A stretch of 64,000 bases of DNA from Oscillatoriales cyanobacterium SM2_2_1 (lineage in GTDB: Bacteria > Cyanobacteriota > Cyanobacteriia > Pseudanabaenales > Pseudanabaenaceae): the NCBI GenBank assembly GCA_012031145.1, contig JAAUUH010000001.1:25461-89460 (forward strand). The letters run 5' to 3'. Both the position numbers and the translations under genes were made by a program. The notes beneath the pieces were generated by a model. It worked only from the letters and a program-made list of their open reading frames with translations. It did no database searches and had not been told where the DNA came from. Position 1 is the stretch's first letter, and the number at the start of each line of letters is the position of its first letter. This document shows positions 1-11,564 of this stretch, in pieces.

Positions 1-131
1 TAGCCCTAGACAAAAGAGGATTTGCGGTTCGGTGGCTCTAGAGTCTTAACAAAATGGGAAGACGGCATACTTTGGAGGGGGGATCGGGGATGATCGAGCC
101 AAATTCGCAAGCTTTTAGGTAGGGGAGAACG

Positions 132-935
132 ATGGACTTACTCAATAATTTGTTAGTTCTTGGGGTGAATGCAGGGACTAAGGTACTGTTGGCGATCGCC
201 CTTTGGTTTGTGGGACGGCGGCTGATCACCCTCGCCACAACACTCACTTCAAGCACCCTCAAGGGGCAGCGGATTGACCAAACATTAATTAGTTATCTGA
301 TTACGGGTCTCTCAGTGCTACTGAATATTGTGCTGGTAGTGGCTATTTTGGGGTATTTCGGGATCGAGACCACCTCCTTTGCCGCCCTGTTGGCAGCGGC
401 TGGGGTGGCAATTGGGGCAGCATGGAGTGGGTTGTTGGCCAACTTTGCGGCTGGGGCGTTTCTGATCGTGTTGCGTCCCTTCCAAGTGGGTGACTTCGTC
501 TCGGCCGGTGGGATCACCGGTACGGTTGTGGAGATTGGTTTGTTCGTCACGGCAATTGATACCCCTGATCATGTCCGCACCTATGTAGCTAACAACAGGC
601 TTTTTGGAGATAATATCCAGAATTTTTCAACTAACTCCTTTCGACGGGTTGATTTAGAAGCTCAAGTAGATCACACAGTGAATCCTAACGAAGCAGCGCG
701 AATTTTGCGGGAACGCATCGTCAATATTCCTAATGTATTGAGCAACCCGGAGCCAAGTATTGAAGTTCTCGGGTTTAACCCAATGGGTGTGGTTTTGGCA
801 GTGCGCCCATTTTGCAATAATAGTAACTACTGGCAAGTTTACTTTGATACAAATCGTGTGATTAAGGAATCCTTTAGCGAGTCGGGCTTCCCTACGCCTA
901 AGCAACATTTTGAGGTGCGCCAAGGATCGGTTTAG
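132..935 (+). CDS. Small-conductance mechanosensitive channel (MscS family)
   Basis: 267 aa; TM helices then AAAGVAIGAAWSGLLANFAAGAFLIVLRPFQVGDFV, the typical MscS pore/beta-domain signature. Confidence 0.9.
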   Translation: MDLLNNLLVLGVNAGTKVLLAIALWFVGRRLITLATTLTSSTLKGQRIDQTLISYLITGLSVLLNIVLVVAILGYFGIETTSFAALLAAAGVAIGAAWSGLLANFAAGAFLIVLRPFQVGDFVSAGGITGTVVEIGLFVTAIDTPDHVRTYVANNRLFGDNIQNFSTNSFRRVDLEAQVDHTVNPNEAARILRERIVNIPNVLSNPEPSIEVLGFNPMGVVLAVRPFCNNSNYWQVYFDTNRVIKESFSESGFPTPKQHFEVRQGSV

Positions 936-1182
936 GGTGTGCGCGATTTCAGGCGTAGATAGAGATGTTCTAAATTGCTCCGATTGGTTGATTTAAACCA
1001 TGGCTAACTAACATTAGGGGTCGATGTCAGGGACTAGGGCTGACTTTTGTGTAGAACTTTAGAACGAGATGTTTTCGACTCTGACTGCAACGGCTGATTC
1101 CCTGGACGTTCTTCTAGGGTTAATTCTTGCCCTAAATGTAGCGATATTCGGGTAGGCTTGGACATCGAAGGAAAGGGGGTTT

Positions 1183-1216
1183 GGGGGCTGCGCCCTCAGC
1201 TAGGGGTTTCACCCCT
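1183..1216. repeat. Two adjacent short hairpins (GGGGGC-TGC-GCCCTC and AGGGGT-TTC-ACCCCT) in an intergenic region
   Basis: Self-complementarity read directly from sequence. Confidence 0.5.
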
Positions 1217-1503
1217 GCACCCCGTCCTAACCAAGTTATTGACAACTACATATGGAGAGAAAAAGGTTTAGAGTCCCCATTCCTCCCATAGAAGCTGTCA
1301 TTACTTTTGCAGTGAATCCGCAGTGAATCCATAGATGATGGATCGGAGGAATTCACAAAGGGTTCTGATCAGTTTGGGACATCTGTGCGACACCTGTGCG
1401 ACACCTAGGACGGCACTACTCGCACCGCATCGGCTATTTCATTAGCTATTTGTAGGCGTGCAACAGGGTTCCGTCTGCGGCAAACATCTTCCAATTGTAT
1501 TTC

Positions 1504-3788
1504 CTAGGAGCTGGGAGGACGGTTGGCGATCCATTTCAGCCACTGCCCCAGGGAGCGCCATGGGGTCAAGGGATGCAGATGGGGGGTGTGGTGACGGGCC
1601 AGACTTTCCACCGATTGGAGGGCGGCATATTGCAACCCTAAAAAGCTATCTACCGCTGCGTAGGGCCCACCCAAGGTGGCGGCTCCAGCCGCATAGAAGC
1701 GTCCTGTTCCGTTGCGGAGCTGGGGAATTTCAAAGTCGTTGGCAACTTGGAGGCGTCCATTGGAATTCAGGGGCAGGTGATAACAATCCACTAAATCTTT
1801 GAGGAGGGGATTAGCCTCGGCCCGGGCATCTAGTCCTGTGGCATCGATGATGAAATCAGCGTGCAGCTCCCGGGTGGCGGGCATGGGCTGTTCAAGAATG
1901 CGGGTGACAAGGGTGTCATTGGGGCCCCTCTCGACACTTTGCACCGTGCCGAAGGCGATTTGATACCATCCTGCCCGCAATCCGGCGGCAACAATGCGCT
2001 GCCAATCTTGGCGGTCGGCGGTGGTGGTGCCTCCCCAGTCGGTCAGGAGCTGTTGGCGAAGCTCTGGGGAGGACTGCTCTAGGAGGTGTCGTAGGGTGCC
2101 GCCCCAACAGGCTTTGGGCCAATTAAAGGGTTGGAGCTCGTAATGGTTTTTGACGGGCCGCTGGGCACTACCATAGCGATTACCGTGCAGTTTGGGGCTG
2201 CGCATGAGGTGTAAAAGGGCGATCGCCGGTCGGGATGGGCTTGGCGCAGTTCATGGATCCGCTGGACAATGCGAGAGGCCACAATTCCCCGCCCCCGAAT
2301 CAGGATTGTCCCCCCCCGTTGGCTCAGATGTTCATAAATATGGTCGTGATCTTCGTAGGCATTGACGACGGTTTTTAGGTCATGGGTACGGAGACGATAT
2401 TCTTGAAGATCGGGGAGGAACTGCACTGCGGCATAGCCTAAGGCTAAATGGAGAACCGGCGCAACTAGGAATCCATAGGTGCCACCGCCAGCGGAGTAGG
2501 CGATCGCATAGCGGTCATCGGTGGTTTGACGGATCGACAGCACCCGCCCAAAGCGGTAAATCTGCGGCCAGTTAATCCGGGCAGCCTCTCGATCAATGGA
2601 TGCAAACACATTGCCAGAGCGGGGGGTGTAGGTTTCTGCCCCAGCCCACGCGCAGGGTTCGGCAAACACACGCCACAGATAGGACAGGGCGGCGACGATG
2701 TGCCCCTGGGTCAAATCGTGCCAACTTTCGCGCCAGGCGTAGCTGGGAAATCCCCAAATGTTGTCGGGGCAAGAGTCGGAATTGGAGCGCAGGCGTTCGT
2801 GGGCAGGAATTTGGGAGTGGCGACACAGCCGTTGATAGCGGGCATAGGGTCGGTCTTCAATGCCGAGGGCCGTGATCTGGTGTTGGGGTACGCCACCAAT
2901 GCGCAGGTAGTCGATCCAAATAAAACTACCCAGTCCGCCGCCGATCGCCCCGTAGATGGTTTCCTGAATCGGTACGCCAGTGGCCCGGAGGTCGGAAAGG
3001 CTGACTTGGGGGCGGTCAAAGCAGGGCGGGGGAAAGGAAGGGGCGATCGCGTCGGGAATCCCATCGGGAATCAAAATCGTGGAATGGGGGCTAGGAATTC
3101 GGGTTATGGCAAGCTCCTGGGAAGGAGCGGCGGCAATGGCAATAGCGTAGGGGCCCATCTGGAGGCTGTCACCACTCTGGAGGCGACCTTGGGTTGTGGG
3201 AATCTGATTAATTTTCAGTCCAGTTTTGCCGTGATTAGTAACAGTCAGCGGAAAGTCGCTGCCCTCTATAAGGGCGTGGTAGCGAGAAACTTGTAAGCTG
3301 TTGAATGTTGTGAGTTTGGTAACGGGTAGACCACTGACCGTGCTGGGCATCAGTTGAGGATCGCGGCCGAGGGCGAGGGGAAGGGTGCTGCGTTGCGCCA
3401 TGGGTTCACCGGTGGCGGGGTCTTCCCACAACAGTTCCACGGTTAGGGGATCAGCGGGCGCAGGCCCTAACGGATGCCAAACCACGTGCAGGGTGAATTG
3501 GCCCAGAGTCAGGTGATCGCCCGGTTGTAAGGGTGCCTCCCCAGGGATCTGCTTGCCATTCACCCCAGTCCCATTGGTGCTACGGCAATCTACCACCCAC
3601 ACTGCCCCTTGGCGTTCTTCCAGTTGACTGTGCAGTCCGGAAACGGAGCAACTGGGATCATCCAGCCAGCAGGGAGTTCCTAGGGTCAGCCGCTGGCGAT
3701 CACGCCCGATGGACACCGGGAGTGCCCCTGCACACGTCCGCTCTGCACCAGTATGGGGATCTCGCCATTGCAGGGTGACATGAATCAT
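1504..3788 (-). CDS. Double-FHA-domain protein fused to an FAD/NAD-binding oxidoreductase domain; split by an apparent frameshift near 2220-2235
   Basis: ORF 2079..3788 has two FHA-like segments (SIGRD...STNGTGVNG; ALGRD...SRYHALIEG) and GAIGGGLGSFIWIDYLRIGG; it continues in another frame in ORF 1504..2205 (DFIIDATGLDARAEANPLL, GRFYAAGAATLGGPYAAVDSFLGLQYAAL). Confidence 0.75.
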
Positions 3789-3831
3789 GGTCTAAGCTGA
3801 ACGTGAAGATGATGATTAGGAGTATATCGCC

Positions 3832-5202
3832 ATGAACGGTGACGACACGATCGCCGCCATTGCCACTGCGATCGCCCCCCAGCAGGGTAGCATTGGCATC
3901 GTCCGCCTTTCGGGGCCCAAGTCCTTGGCGATCGCCCAGCAAATCTTCCACCCCGCCCACAATGGCCCCTGGGAAAGCCATCGTCTGTCCTACGGCCATG
4001 CCTACGACCCCGGCACGGGTACCCTCCTAGATGAATGCCTAGCCGTTTGGATGCAGGCTCCCCGCTCCTACACCCGCCAAGATGTGGTGGAATTTCAGGG
4101 GCATGGCGGCATGATGGTGGTGCAAACCCTGCTGCACGCCTGCCTGTCCTTGGGGGCGCGACTGGCCGAACCCGGTGAATTCACCCTTCGGGCGTTTCTC
4201 AATGGTCGGATTGACCTGACTCAAGCCGAAGGCATCCAAGACCTTGTGGGAGCCCATTCTCCCCAAGCCGCCCAGATGGCCCTGTCCGCTGTGCGGGGCA
4301 AGTTAGCCCAACCCCTGCGCCACCTGCGCCACACCTGTGTGAATCTCCTCGCCGAAATTGAGGCCCGCCTCGATTTTGAAGAAGACCTGCCGCCCCTAGA
4401 TCTTGCCGATCTCCAAGCGCAGCTCACTGCCGCCCTGCAGCAAACCCACCACTGGCTGTCCACCGCCGATCGGGGGGCGCTGCTGCGCTCTGGGCTGAAT
4501 GTGGCCATTGTCGGTCGTCCCAACGTGGGTAAATCCAGCCTCCTCAATGCCTGGAGTCGCTGTGATCGCGCGATCGTCACCGACTTACCCGGCACCACCC
4601 GCGATGTCATAGATTCCCATCTTGTGGTTCACGGCATCCCGATCCACGTTCTCGATACCGCTGGCATTCGCGACACTGAGGATCGGGTGGAGCAAATCGG
4701 CGTCCAGCGATCGCGCCAAACCGCCAGCCAAGCCGACCTCGTTCTGCTCGTCATCGATGCCCAGGCCGGATGGACTCCGGGCGATCGCCAGATCTACGAC
4801 CAAATTCGGGCCCGGCCCCTATTGATTGTGGTCAATAAGACTGACCTCAGCCCCCACATTCCTGCCAACCTCCCCACCGACATTTTAGGCACCATCGGCA
4901 CCGCCGCCGCCCAAAACCAAGGCATTGAGGAGCTTGAATCCGCCATTCTCCACCATGCCCAGCGGGGTATCCTGCATACCAGCGACCTGGATATCGCCAT
5001 CAACCAACGGCAAAAGGCTTGTCTCATTGAGGTCGAGCAATCCCTAGAGCGCGTCCTAGGGGCGATCGCCCTAGCCCTACCCCTTGATTTTTGGACCATT
5101 GACCTCCGCGCTGCTATCAGCGCCCTCGGCACAATTACGGGCGAAGAACTCACCGAATCCATCCTCGACCAAATCTTCAGCCGCTTTTGCATTGGCAAGT
5201 GA
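3832..5202 (+). CDS. mnmE: tRNA uridine-5-carboxymethylaminomethyl modification GTPase MnmE
   Basis: 456 aa; [31 protein letters not shown]-terminal CIGK. Confidence 0.98.
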   Translation: MNGDDTIAAIATAIAPQQGSIGIVRLSGPKSLAIAQQIFHPAHNGPWESHRLSYGHAYDPGTGTLLDECLAVWMQAPRSYTRQDVVEFQGHGGMMVVQTLLHACLSLGARLAEPGEFTLRAFLNGRIDLTQAEGIQDLVGAHSPQAAQMALSAVRGKLAQPLRHLRHTCVNLLAEIEARLDFEEDLPPLDLADLQAQLTAALQQTHHWLSTADRGALLRSGLNVAIVGRPNVGKSSLLNAWSRCDRAIVTDLPGTTRDVIDSHLVVHGIPIHVLDTAGIRDTEDRVEQIGVQRSRQTASQADLVLLVIDAQAGWTPGDRQIYDQIRARPLLIVVNKTDLSPHIPANLPTDILGTIGTAAAQNQGIEELESAILHHAQRGILHTSDLDIAINQRQKACLIEVEQSLERVLGAIALALPLDFWTIDLRAAISALGTITGEELTESILDQIFSRFCIGK

Positions 5203-5234
5203 TCATCCCACCCCCAGCAACTTCCCTAAAAGCT

Positions 5235-5741
5235 ATGATTTCTCTTCGCGCTGCCACCATTGGCGACTTGAGGCTCCTGCGCCACTGGGATCAGCAACCC
5301 CATGTGATCGCCTCCGATCCTAACGACGATTGGAACTGGGCGATGGAACTCACCCGCACCCCTGATTGGCGAGAGCAATTGATTGCCGAACTTGAGGGCC
5401 GTCCCATTGGGTTTGTGGAGATCATTGACCCAGCGCGGGAGGAGAATCACTATTGGGGTGCGGTCTCGGCCGATCTTCGTGCTATTGACATTTGGATTGG
5501 TGAAGCAACCGATTTGGGTAAGGGCTACGGAACCCAGATCATGGGGCTGGCCATAGCCCGATGTTTTGCCGACCCCTCTGTAACGGCAATCCTGATTGAT
5601 CCGCTGGTCAGCAATATACGCGCCCATCGCTTCTATGAACGTTTTGGGTTCCAGTTTGTGGAGCACCGCCAGTTTGGTGATGATGATTGCTGTGTCTATC
5701 GCTTGAGCCGGACAGATTGGCATCAAACCCAGTCCCCCTAA
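5235..5741 (+). CDS. GNAT-family N-acetyltransferase
   Basis: MISLRAATIGDLRLLRHWDQQPHV...LGKGYGTQIMGLAIARCF...NIRAHRFYERFGFQFVEHRQF; likely start at 5235 inside ORF 5187..5741. Confidence 0.85.
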   Translation: MISLRAATIGDLRLLRHWDQQPHVIASDPNDDWNWAMELTRTPDWREQLIAELEGRPIGFVEIIDPAREENHYWGAVSADLRAIDIWIGEATDLGKGYGTQIMGLAIARCFADPSVTAILIDPLVSNIRAHRFYERFGFQFVEHRQFGDDDCCVYRLSRTDWHQTQSP

Positions 5742-5781
5742 CCCTTTCCACACCGCTCGCCAAAGCCCCGTGGTTAAAAAT

Positions 5782-6878
5782 TCATCGATTAGGCCCCGGG
5801 CAACGGTAGAAGGGTCGCTTCACCACCACCGCCCCATGGCGCTGCTGGCGGATTTCGATCATCAGTTTGGTGCCGATCGCCCCATACCCGGGGGACACAT
5901 AGGCCAGGGCAATGGGATGCTGCAGGGTGGGCGAGAGCGTACCACTGGTGACAATGCCTATGGGTTCGGTGGCTGTTTCCTCGGCAAAAACGGCATAGTC
6001 ATGGCGGGCGATGTTACGTCCGGCAAGGCTTAGACCCACCAACCGTCGGGAAACCCCCTGTTCCCGTTGCCGCTCTAGGGCAGTTCGGCCGATAAACTCT
6101 TCCTTTTCCTGCCAGTGGATCACCCAACCCAAGCTGGCTTCTAGGGGAGAAATCGTGTCATGCAAATCCTGTCCGTATAGGTGCATCGCCGCTTCCAAAC
6201 GCAGAGTATCGCGGCAGCCCAGACCACAGGGGATGGCCCCGCCCCCCAAACATTCTTGCCATAGTGCCCGGCCCGTCGCTGGATCAGTCATCACCTCCAC
6301 ACCGTCTTCGCCCGTATATCCCGTGCGGGCCACAAAGCAGGGTTGCTGCCGAAATGTAAAGACCCCATGGCCAAAGCGGGGTAAGTGATCCACGGACATC
6401 CCCGTAACGGAGTGCAATAGGGCGATCGCCCCGGCCCCTGAATTGCCATCAGAATGCGATCAGCCGAATGATCGGCAAAAGTTACGCCCTTGGGGAGGTG
6501 GGCGCTAATCCAATCCCGATCCCGATCCGTCGTCGCCGCATTGACAATCCACGACCAATGATCCGCGCTGTGGCGATAGAGGATCACATCATCAATCACG
6601 CCGCCCTGGTCATTGAGCAGCAGCGTATATTGGGCTTGCCCATCCTGCAAGCGCTCCAGATTAGAGGGCACCAGTCGCTGCAGTGCCGCGGTTACCCCGC
6701 TGCCGGTCACGGTAAATTTCCCCATGTGGGATACATCAAACAGCCCGACCCCCGAGCGCACGGCATGGTGCTCGGCGACGATGCCCTGGTACTGCACGGG
6801 CATCTCCCAGCCACCAAAGGGCACGAAACGGGCACTCAAACCCTGGTGCAAATCAAACAGAGGGGTACGGCGATTCAT
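5782..6878 (-). CDS. gcvT: Glycine cleavage system T protein (aminomethyltransferase), split by an apparent 1-nt deletion near 6420-6435
   Basis: N-terminal ORF 6291..6878 (MNRRTPLFDLHQGLSARFVPFGGWEMPVQY) and C-terminal ORF 5782..6417 (TGYTGEDGVEV...GIVTSGTLSPTL) join at MAIQGPG/AIALLHSVTG. Confidence 0.92.
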
Positions 6879-6882
6879 GGGG

Positions 6883-7764
6883 CTAGGGTAAATATGGGCG
6901 CAGAATGGGAGCTAATTTCGTCTTGGTATCCGCTGGCACCCGATCTAATTGGGTTAAAATCGCGTCTTTCAAGGCTGTGTGGGCGATCGAGGTGGGGCGA
7001 TCCTGGGCAATTAGGGCGATCGCCCCTAGGATCACCTTCTGGGCATTTTGGGCATTTTGGCGCAGGTTTTGAATCACCAAATCTACGGTCACGGAGTCAT
7101 GGTGGTCATGCCAGCAATCAAAGTCGGTGACAAGGGCGAGGGTAGCATAGGCGATCTCGGCTTCCCGAGCCAGTTTCGCCTCCGGCAGGTTGGTCATGCC
7201 AATCACCTTAGCGCCCCAACTCCGATAGAGAAAGGATTCGGCCCGAGTTGAAAATGCTGGCCCTTCCATGCACAGGTAGGTGCCACCGCGGTGAATGTGG
7301 CTAGCACCGAGATCCACGCCCACAGCGGCCCGGTGCAACAGTTGGGACAGGGCAGGGCAGAAGGGCTCGGCAAAGGCTACGTGGGCGACAATTCCCGACC
7401 CAAAGAAGGTGCTGGGGCGATCTTTAGTGCGATCAATAAACTGATCGGGAATCACCAAGTCGAGGGGTTTGGCATATTCCTGGAGGGAGCCCACGGCAGA
7501 AACGGAGATCACATACTCTACGCCGAGAAGTTTCATGGCATAGATATTGGCGCGGTAAGGCACTTCACTGGGCAGGAGATGGTGCGATCGCCCGTGCCGA
7601 GCGAGGAATACCACCGGAGTTCCCCCCACCGTGCCATGGATGAACGCATCGGAGGGCGGGCCAAAGGGAGTATCACACGTAACCTCTTGACGATCCTCGA
7701 GGGCGTCCATTTGGTATAGTCCACTGCCACCAATAATGCCAATCGTTGCTTGGGGGAGGGTCAT
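6883..7764 (-). CDS. mtnP: S-methyl-5'-thioadenosine phosphorylase
   Basis: 293 aa; [80 protein letters not shown]. Confidence 0.95.
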   Translation of the reverse strand: MTLPQATIGIIGGSGLYQMDALEDRQEVTCDTPFGPPSDAFIHGTVGGTPVVFLARHGRSHHLLPSEVPYRANIYAMKLLGVEYVISVSAVGSLQEYAKPLDLVIPDQFIDRTKDRPSTFFGSGIVAHVAFAEPFCPALSQLLHRAAVGVDLGASHIHRGGTYLCMEGPAFSTRAESFLYRSWGAKVIGMTNLPEAKLAREAEIAYATLALVTDFDCWHDHHDSVTVDLVIQNLRQNAQNAQKVILGAIALIAQDRPTSIAHTALKDAILTQLDRVPADTKTKLAPILRPYLP

Positions 7765-7765
7765 T

Positions 7766-8506
7766 TTAGGCAGCCGGTTTCAAGTTTTCTTTACCCTTGG
7801 TGAGGGTCATGGACACAATTGCGTCACCAACGGTGATTTGATCCACCAACTCCATACCCTGAACCACCTTGCCAAACACCGCATAGGAGCCATCCAAAAA
7901 GCCAGTTTCCGCCAAGGTGATATAAAACTGGGAAGAAGCTGAATCAGGATTTTGCGATCGCGCCATGGCTAGGGCCCCACGGTTGTGGCGCAAGGCAATC
8001 TTGCTGGTATTGGGCAACACTTTGCTGTAGGTGGGAGCAGCCTCACCTTCTACCTTAATTTCTAGGGGAATGTTACGCGGCTGCTTGGTTTGGGGATCGG
8101 TAAACCCGCCTGTACCATTGCCGAGGGGATCGCCGCCCTGGGCCACGAAGGGAGACGGATCCTTAACCACCCGGTGGAAGGTTAGGTTGTCGTAAAACCC
8201 CCGGGACACGAGGTCGGCAAAATTTCCAGCGGTCACCGGGGCATTGGTTCCATCCAGTTCCAGCACCACAGTGCCATTTTTGAGGGTCATCTCTACCGTC
8301 GCACTGCCCTCCAGTTTGGGCAATTTAGCAAACAATTGGGTCATGGTCGGCTCCAAAGTCGGGGTGGGGGAAGCAGAGGGCTGGGCGATCGCCACTGGGG
8401 AGGACGTTGTCTCTGGGGCGGAGGCACCCGTCGGCGCACAACTGGCTAAAAGAACCATCGCCACTAAAACCACGAACATCCTTGCTATCGAAAACCAGCG
8501 AGTCAT
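7766..8506 (-). CDS. Cyclophilin-type peptidyl-prolyl isomerase, lipoprotein signal
   Basis: LLASCAPT lipobox; [21 protein letters not shown]...[15 protein letters not shown]...[23 protein letters not shown]. Confidence 0.93.
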   Translation of the reverse strand: MTRWFSIARMFVVLVAMVLLASCAPTGASAPETTSSPVAIAQPSASPTPTLEPTMTQLFAKLPKLEGSATVEMTLKNGTVVLELDGTNAPVTAGNFADLVSRGFYDNLTFHRVVKDPSPFVAQGGDPLGNGTGGFTDPQTKQPRNIPLEIKVEGEAAPTYSKVLPNTSKIALRHNRGALAMARSQNPDSASSQFYITLAETGFLDGSYAVFGKVVQGMELVDQITVGDAIVSMTLTKGKENLKPAA

Positions 8507-8609
8507 AGCACTTTCTCAATAAATCAGTAAGTTGGACAGAGTTACTCGTAACTCATCATACAAGCCCCGGGGGCGTCCCCATCATGGCAGAGTAACTCCG
8601 CCTAAAGAT

Positions 8610-9578
8610 TCAGATTGAGAAAAGGGAACCTAAAAAGGTCATCTGCCCTGCTAAGAGAAACAAATAGATCACCGCTCGCCGCTGAAAAATGGTCAGAATC
8701 AGCCCGATCGCCTTAAGGTCAATCATGGGCCCAAACACCAAAAAACTCAGCAGCGAGCCGGTGGTAAAAATTCCGGCAAAGGAAAGCGCAAAGAACGCAT
8801 CCACCGTCGAGCAAATTGACACCACCGCCGCCAAGGTCATCATCGCCAAAATAGACGTGATCGGCCCCTGTCCCAAGCCTACGATCACATCCCGGGGCAC
8901 CCACACTTGGACGATCGCCGCAATGGCACTGCCAAATATTAAAATCGCGCCCAACTCTCGCAGCTCCACTAGGGTATTAGTCAAAAACATCCTCCAGCGC
9001 TCCTCTTGGGGCGCGCAAACCGGACTGAGGGTCTGCTCTAAGGTCTTTTTTTCCTCGCCAACAAAGAAGGTTCCCGTGAGGCGGTCCAATGACTTAGGAA
9101 CCTCAGCAGCACTGGCGATCGCCATGGCCAAGCGAGGTTGCAGCAGGGGACGGATGTCCTTTTGGACACTGAAAATTGTCCCCGTGGTCACCGCCACCAC
9201 CAAAGACAGCACCACGCGCCACAGCACCAACTCTGGCTGGTCCCGAAACGCCGTCCATGTCGCCCAAATCACAATGGGGTTAATGGTTGGTGCGGCCAGC
9301 AGAAAAGCCACCGCCACCGAGGCGGGTGCCCCCTGGGTCAACAATCGTCGCGCCACCGGCACGTTGCCACACTCACAGACCGGAAACAAAAAACCAATGA
9401 GGCTACCGGTCAGTGCCCCCAAGAACGGATGACGAGGAATGGCACGGATCAGCCGACCTTCATCTACAAACACCATGAGTGCCCCCGAAAGCATGACCCC
9501 CAGCAGCAAAAATGGAATTGCCTCCACCAAAAGGCTTAAAAATAGCGTAAACGCACTCTGAAACTGGCCCATGGGCAC
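8610..9578 (-). CDS. Permease (UPF0718/YraQ-like, former DUF318)
   Basis: 322 aa; PVCECGNVPVARRLLTQGAPASVAVAFLLAAPTINPIVIWAT. Confidence 0.85.
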   Translation of the reverse strand: MPMGQFQSAFTLFLSLLVEAIPFLLLGVMLSGALMVFVDEGRLIRAIPRHPFLGALTGSLIGFLFPVCECGNVPVARRLLTQGAPASVAVAFLLAAPTINPIVIWATWTAFRDQPELVLWRVVLSLVVAVTTGTIFSVQKDIRPLLQPRLAMAIASAAEVPKSLDRLTGTFFVGEEKKTLEQTLSPVCAPQEERWRMFLTNTLVELRELGAILIFGSAIAAIVQVWVPRDVIVGLGQGPITSILAMMTLAAVVSICSTVDAFFALSFAGIFTTGSLLSFLVFGPMIDLKAIGLILTIFQRRAVIYLFLLAGQMTFLGSLFSI

Positions 9579-11329
9579 CTACGCCGCCATCATTTCTAAC
9601 GCATAGAGACTAGCATAGAGCCCATTGGTTGCCACCAAGTCTTCGTGGGAGCCTATCTCCACCAGTTCCCCTTTTTTTAGCACCAAAATCACATCGCTAT
9701 GGCGAATGGTGGAAAGGCGATGGGCGATGGTAATGGCTGTGCGATCGCGCAGTAGCACCTCTAAGGCCTGCTGAACCGTATATTCCGTAGACACATCTAG
9801 GCTGGCCGTAGCCTCATCGAGGATTAAAATCCGTGGCTGTCGAATCGCCGCCCGAGCCAGGGCCAGCAACTGCTTTTGTCCACCCGAAAGGTTGGTGCCC
9901 CGTTGCCGTACCGAGGTCTGGTACCCATCGGCCAAGCCAGCAATAAAATCGTGGACATTGACACTCTTGGCTGCCGCCATCACCTGCTCTAGGTCGTACT
10001 CTTCCCCTAGGGTAACGTTGTCCACCACCGTCCCGGAAAACAAAAATGCATCCTGCAAAATCACCCCCACACAGCGACGCAGTTCCATTTGCGTGAGGTC
10101 ACGAATGTCCACGCCATCAATCAAAATTCGTCCACGGCTAGGCTCATACAAGCGAGTCAGCAGACGGATGATCGAACTTTTGCCCGCCCCCGTCGGACCG
10201 ACGATCGCCACCTTTTGCCCCGGCTGAATCACGAAATTGAGATCCCTCAGCACATATTCATCGGGCTTGTAACCAAACCAAACTCCCTCAAAGCGCACCT
10301 CGCCCCGCCCATGACCGGGTAAGGTCTGGGGATGTTCGGGATCACGAATTTCAATCGGTTCATTGAGGATCGCCGTGATCCGCTCGATGGCCGTAAACCC
10401 CGACTGCAGCACCGTAAACTTTTCCGCCAACTGGCGCAGGGGGTCGAAAATCTGCCGGGCAAACAAGACAAACGCCGATAATTCCCCAAAGGTGATCTGC
10501 CGGTTGGCCACCTGACCGCCACCCAGCCACAGCACCCCGGCGATCGCCACCAATGAAATCCACTCTAGGGTTGCCGACACAGCGGAGTCGTGGAAATGGT
10601 ACGGTTGACCTCCTCCATGTAGTCGGCATTGACCCGCCGATGCATCTGGGCATTGAGTCGCCCCCGCCCAAAAAGCTGCACAACATTGACGCCAATAATA
10701 TTTTCCTGAACGATGGAATTGAGTTCGGAGAGGCGATCGCGGGCCTTAAAGTTGGCTTTGCGGTACTCGCGCTGAAAATAAATAATCAGTCCCGTCACCG
10801 GTACCACCAGCAGCAGCAACAGCAGCGCCAGATCCCAGCGCAGGGAAAACATGAAAATCGTCGTTACCACCAAGGAGGCAATATCACTGAGAATGCCTAC
10901 CGCCCCAGTAGCAAACACATCCCCCAACGCCTCCACATCGCTGGTGAGGCGGGTGATCAACTTCCCTACGGGCGTGCGATCAAAATAACTAGTCGAAAGC
11001 AACGTCACATGGCGAAACAAGTCATCACGAATATCCGCCGTGATCTTTTGCCCCACCTCTTGAACAATGTAGGACTGCCATCCCTGAAAGGCAAACCGCA
11101 CAACTAGGGTCAGAAGCACCCAAACACACACCCAACGGAATCCCGCCAAGTCTCCCTGTTGAATCGGCCCGTCAATGCCCTGCTGCACCAACATAGGCTG
11201 GATGCCAAAGCTGATGGCCACGGGCACCAAAAGACCAAAGGACAGCAGAAACTGAGGCCACTGCCGCTTGAGGTAGGGCACCAAAAGCAACAACAGCCCA
11301 AAATCATTCGTTTTAGCCAATGGGGTCAC
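9579..11329 (-). CDS. ABC transporter, fused permease/ATP-binding (exporter type), split by an apparent 1-nt deletion near 10575-10605
   Basis: GPTGAGKSSIIRLL Walker A, LSGGQKQLLALARAAI signature and LILDEATASLD in ORF 9579..10580; TM half in ORF 10565..11398; join MEEVNRTIF/HDSAVSATLEWISLV; probable GTG start at 11329. Confidence 0.9.
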
Positions 11330-11336
11330 CGGAGGA

Positions 11337-11453
11337 TTACTCCAAGTCCTTGCTGCCGGGGTTCCGGGAGGGGTCGCTGTTAAGGAAGCCAAACACAAAG
11401 AGGCTTACAAAAAAGATCACGACGATATAAACGACAATTTTAAGCGTCAGCAT
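11337..11453 (-). CDS. psbI: Photosystem II reaction centre protein I (38 aa), absent from supplied ORF track
   Basis: Manual translation [38 protein letters not shown], matching the PsbI pattern MxTLKIxVYIVVxFFVxLFxFGFLxxDPxRNPxxKDLE. Confidence 0.96.
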   Translation of the reverse strand: MLTLKIVVYIVVIFFVSLFVFGFLNSDPSRNPGSKDLE

Positions 11454-11564
11454 GGAAAAAGATTCTCCTCAAGGGCTTTTTATCGGGAATGGCACCATTC
11501 TATCGAATAACATCGGACAGCAAACCGTTACATTTGCTTTACATTTGAGGGGAAGTCTCTGAGC

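Noticed and set aside
2526-3296. 256-aa plus-strand ORF
   Set aside because: Antisense to the FHA-oxidoreductase gene; low-complexity Gly/Arg-rich translation typical of a GC-rich antisense frame.
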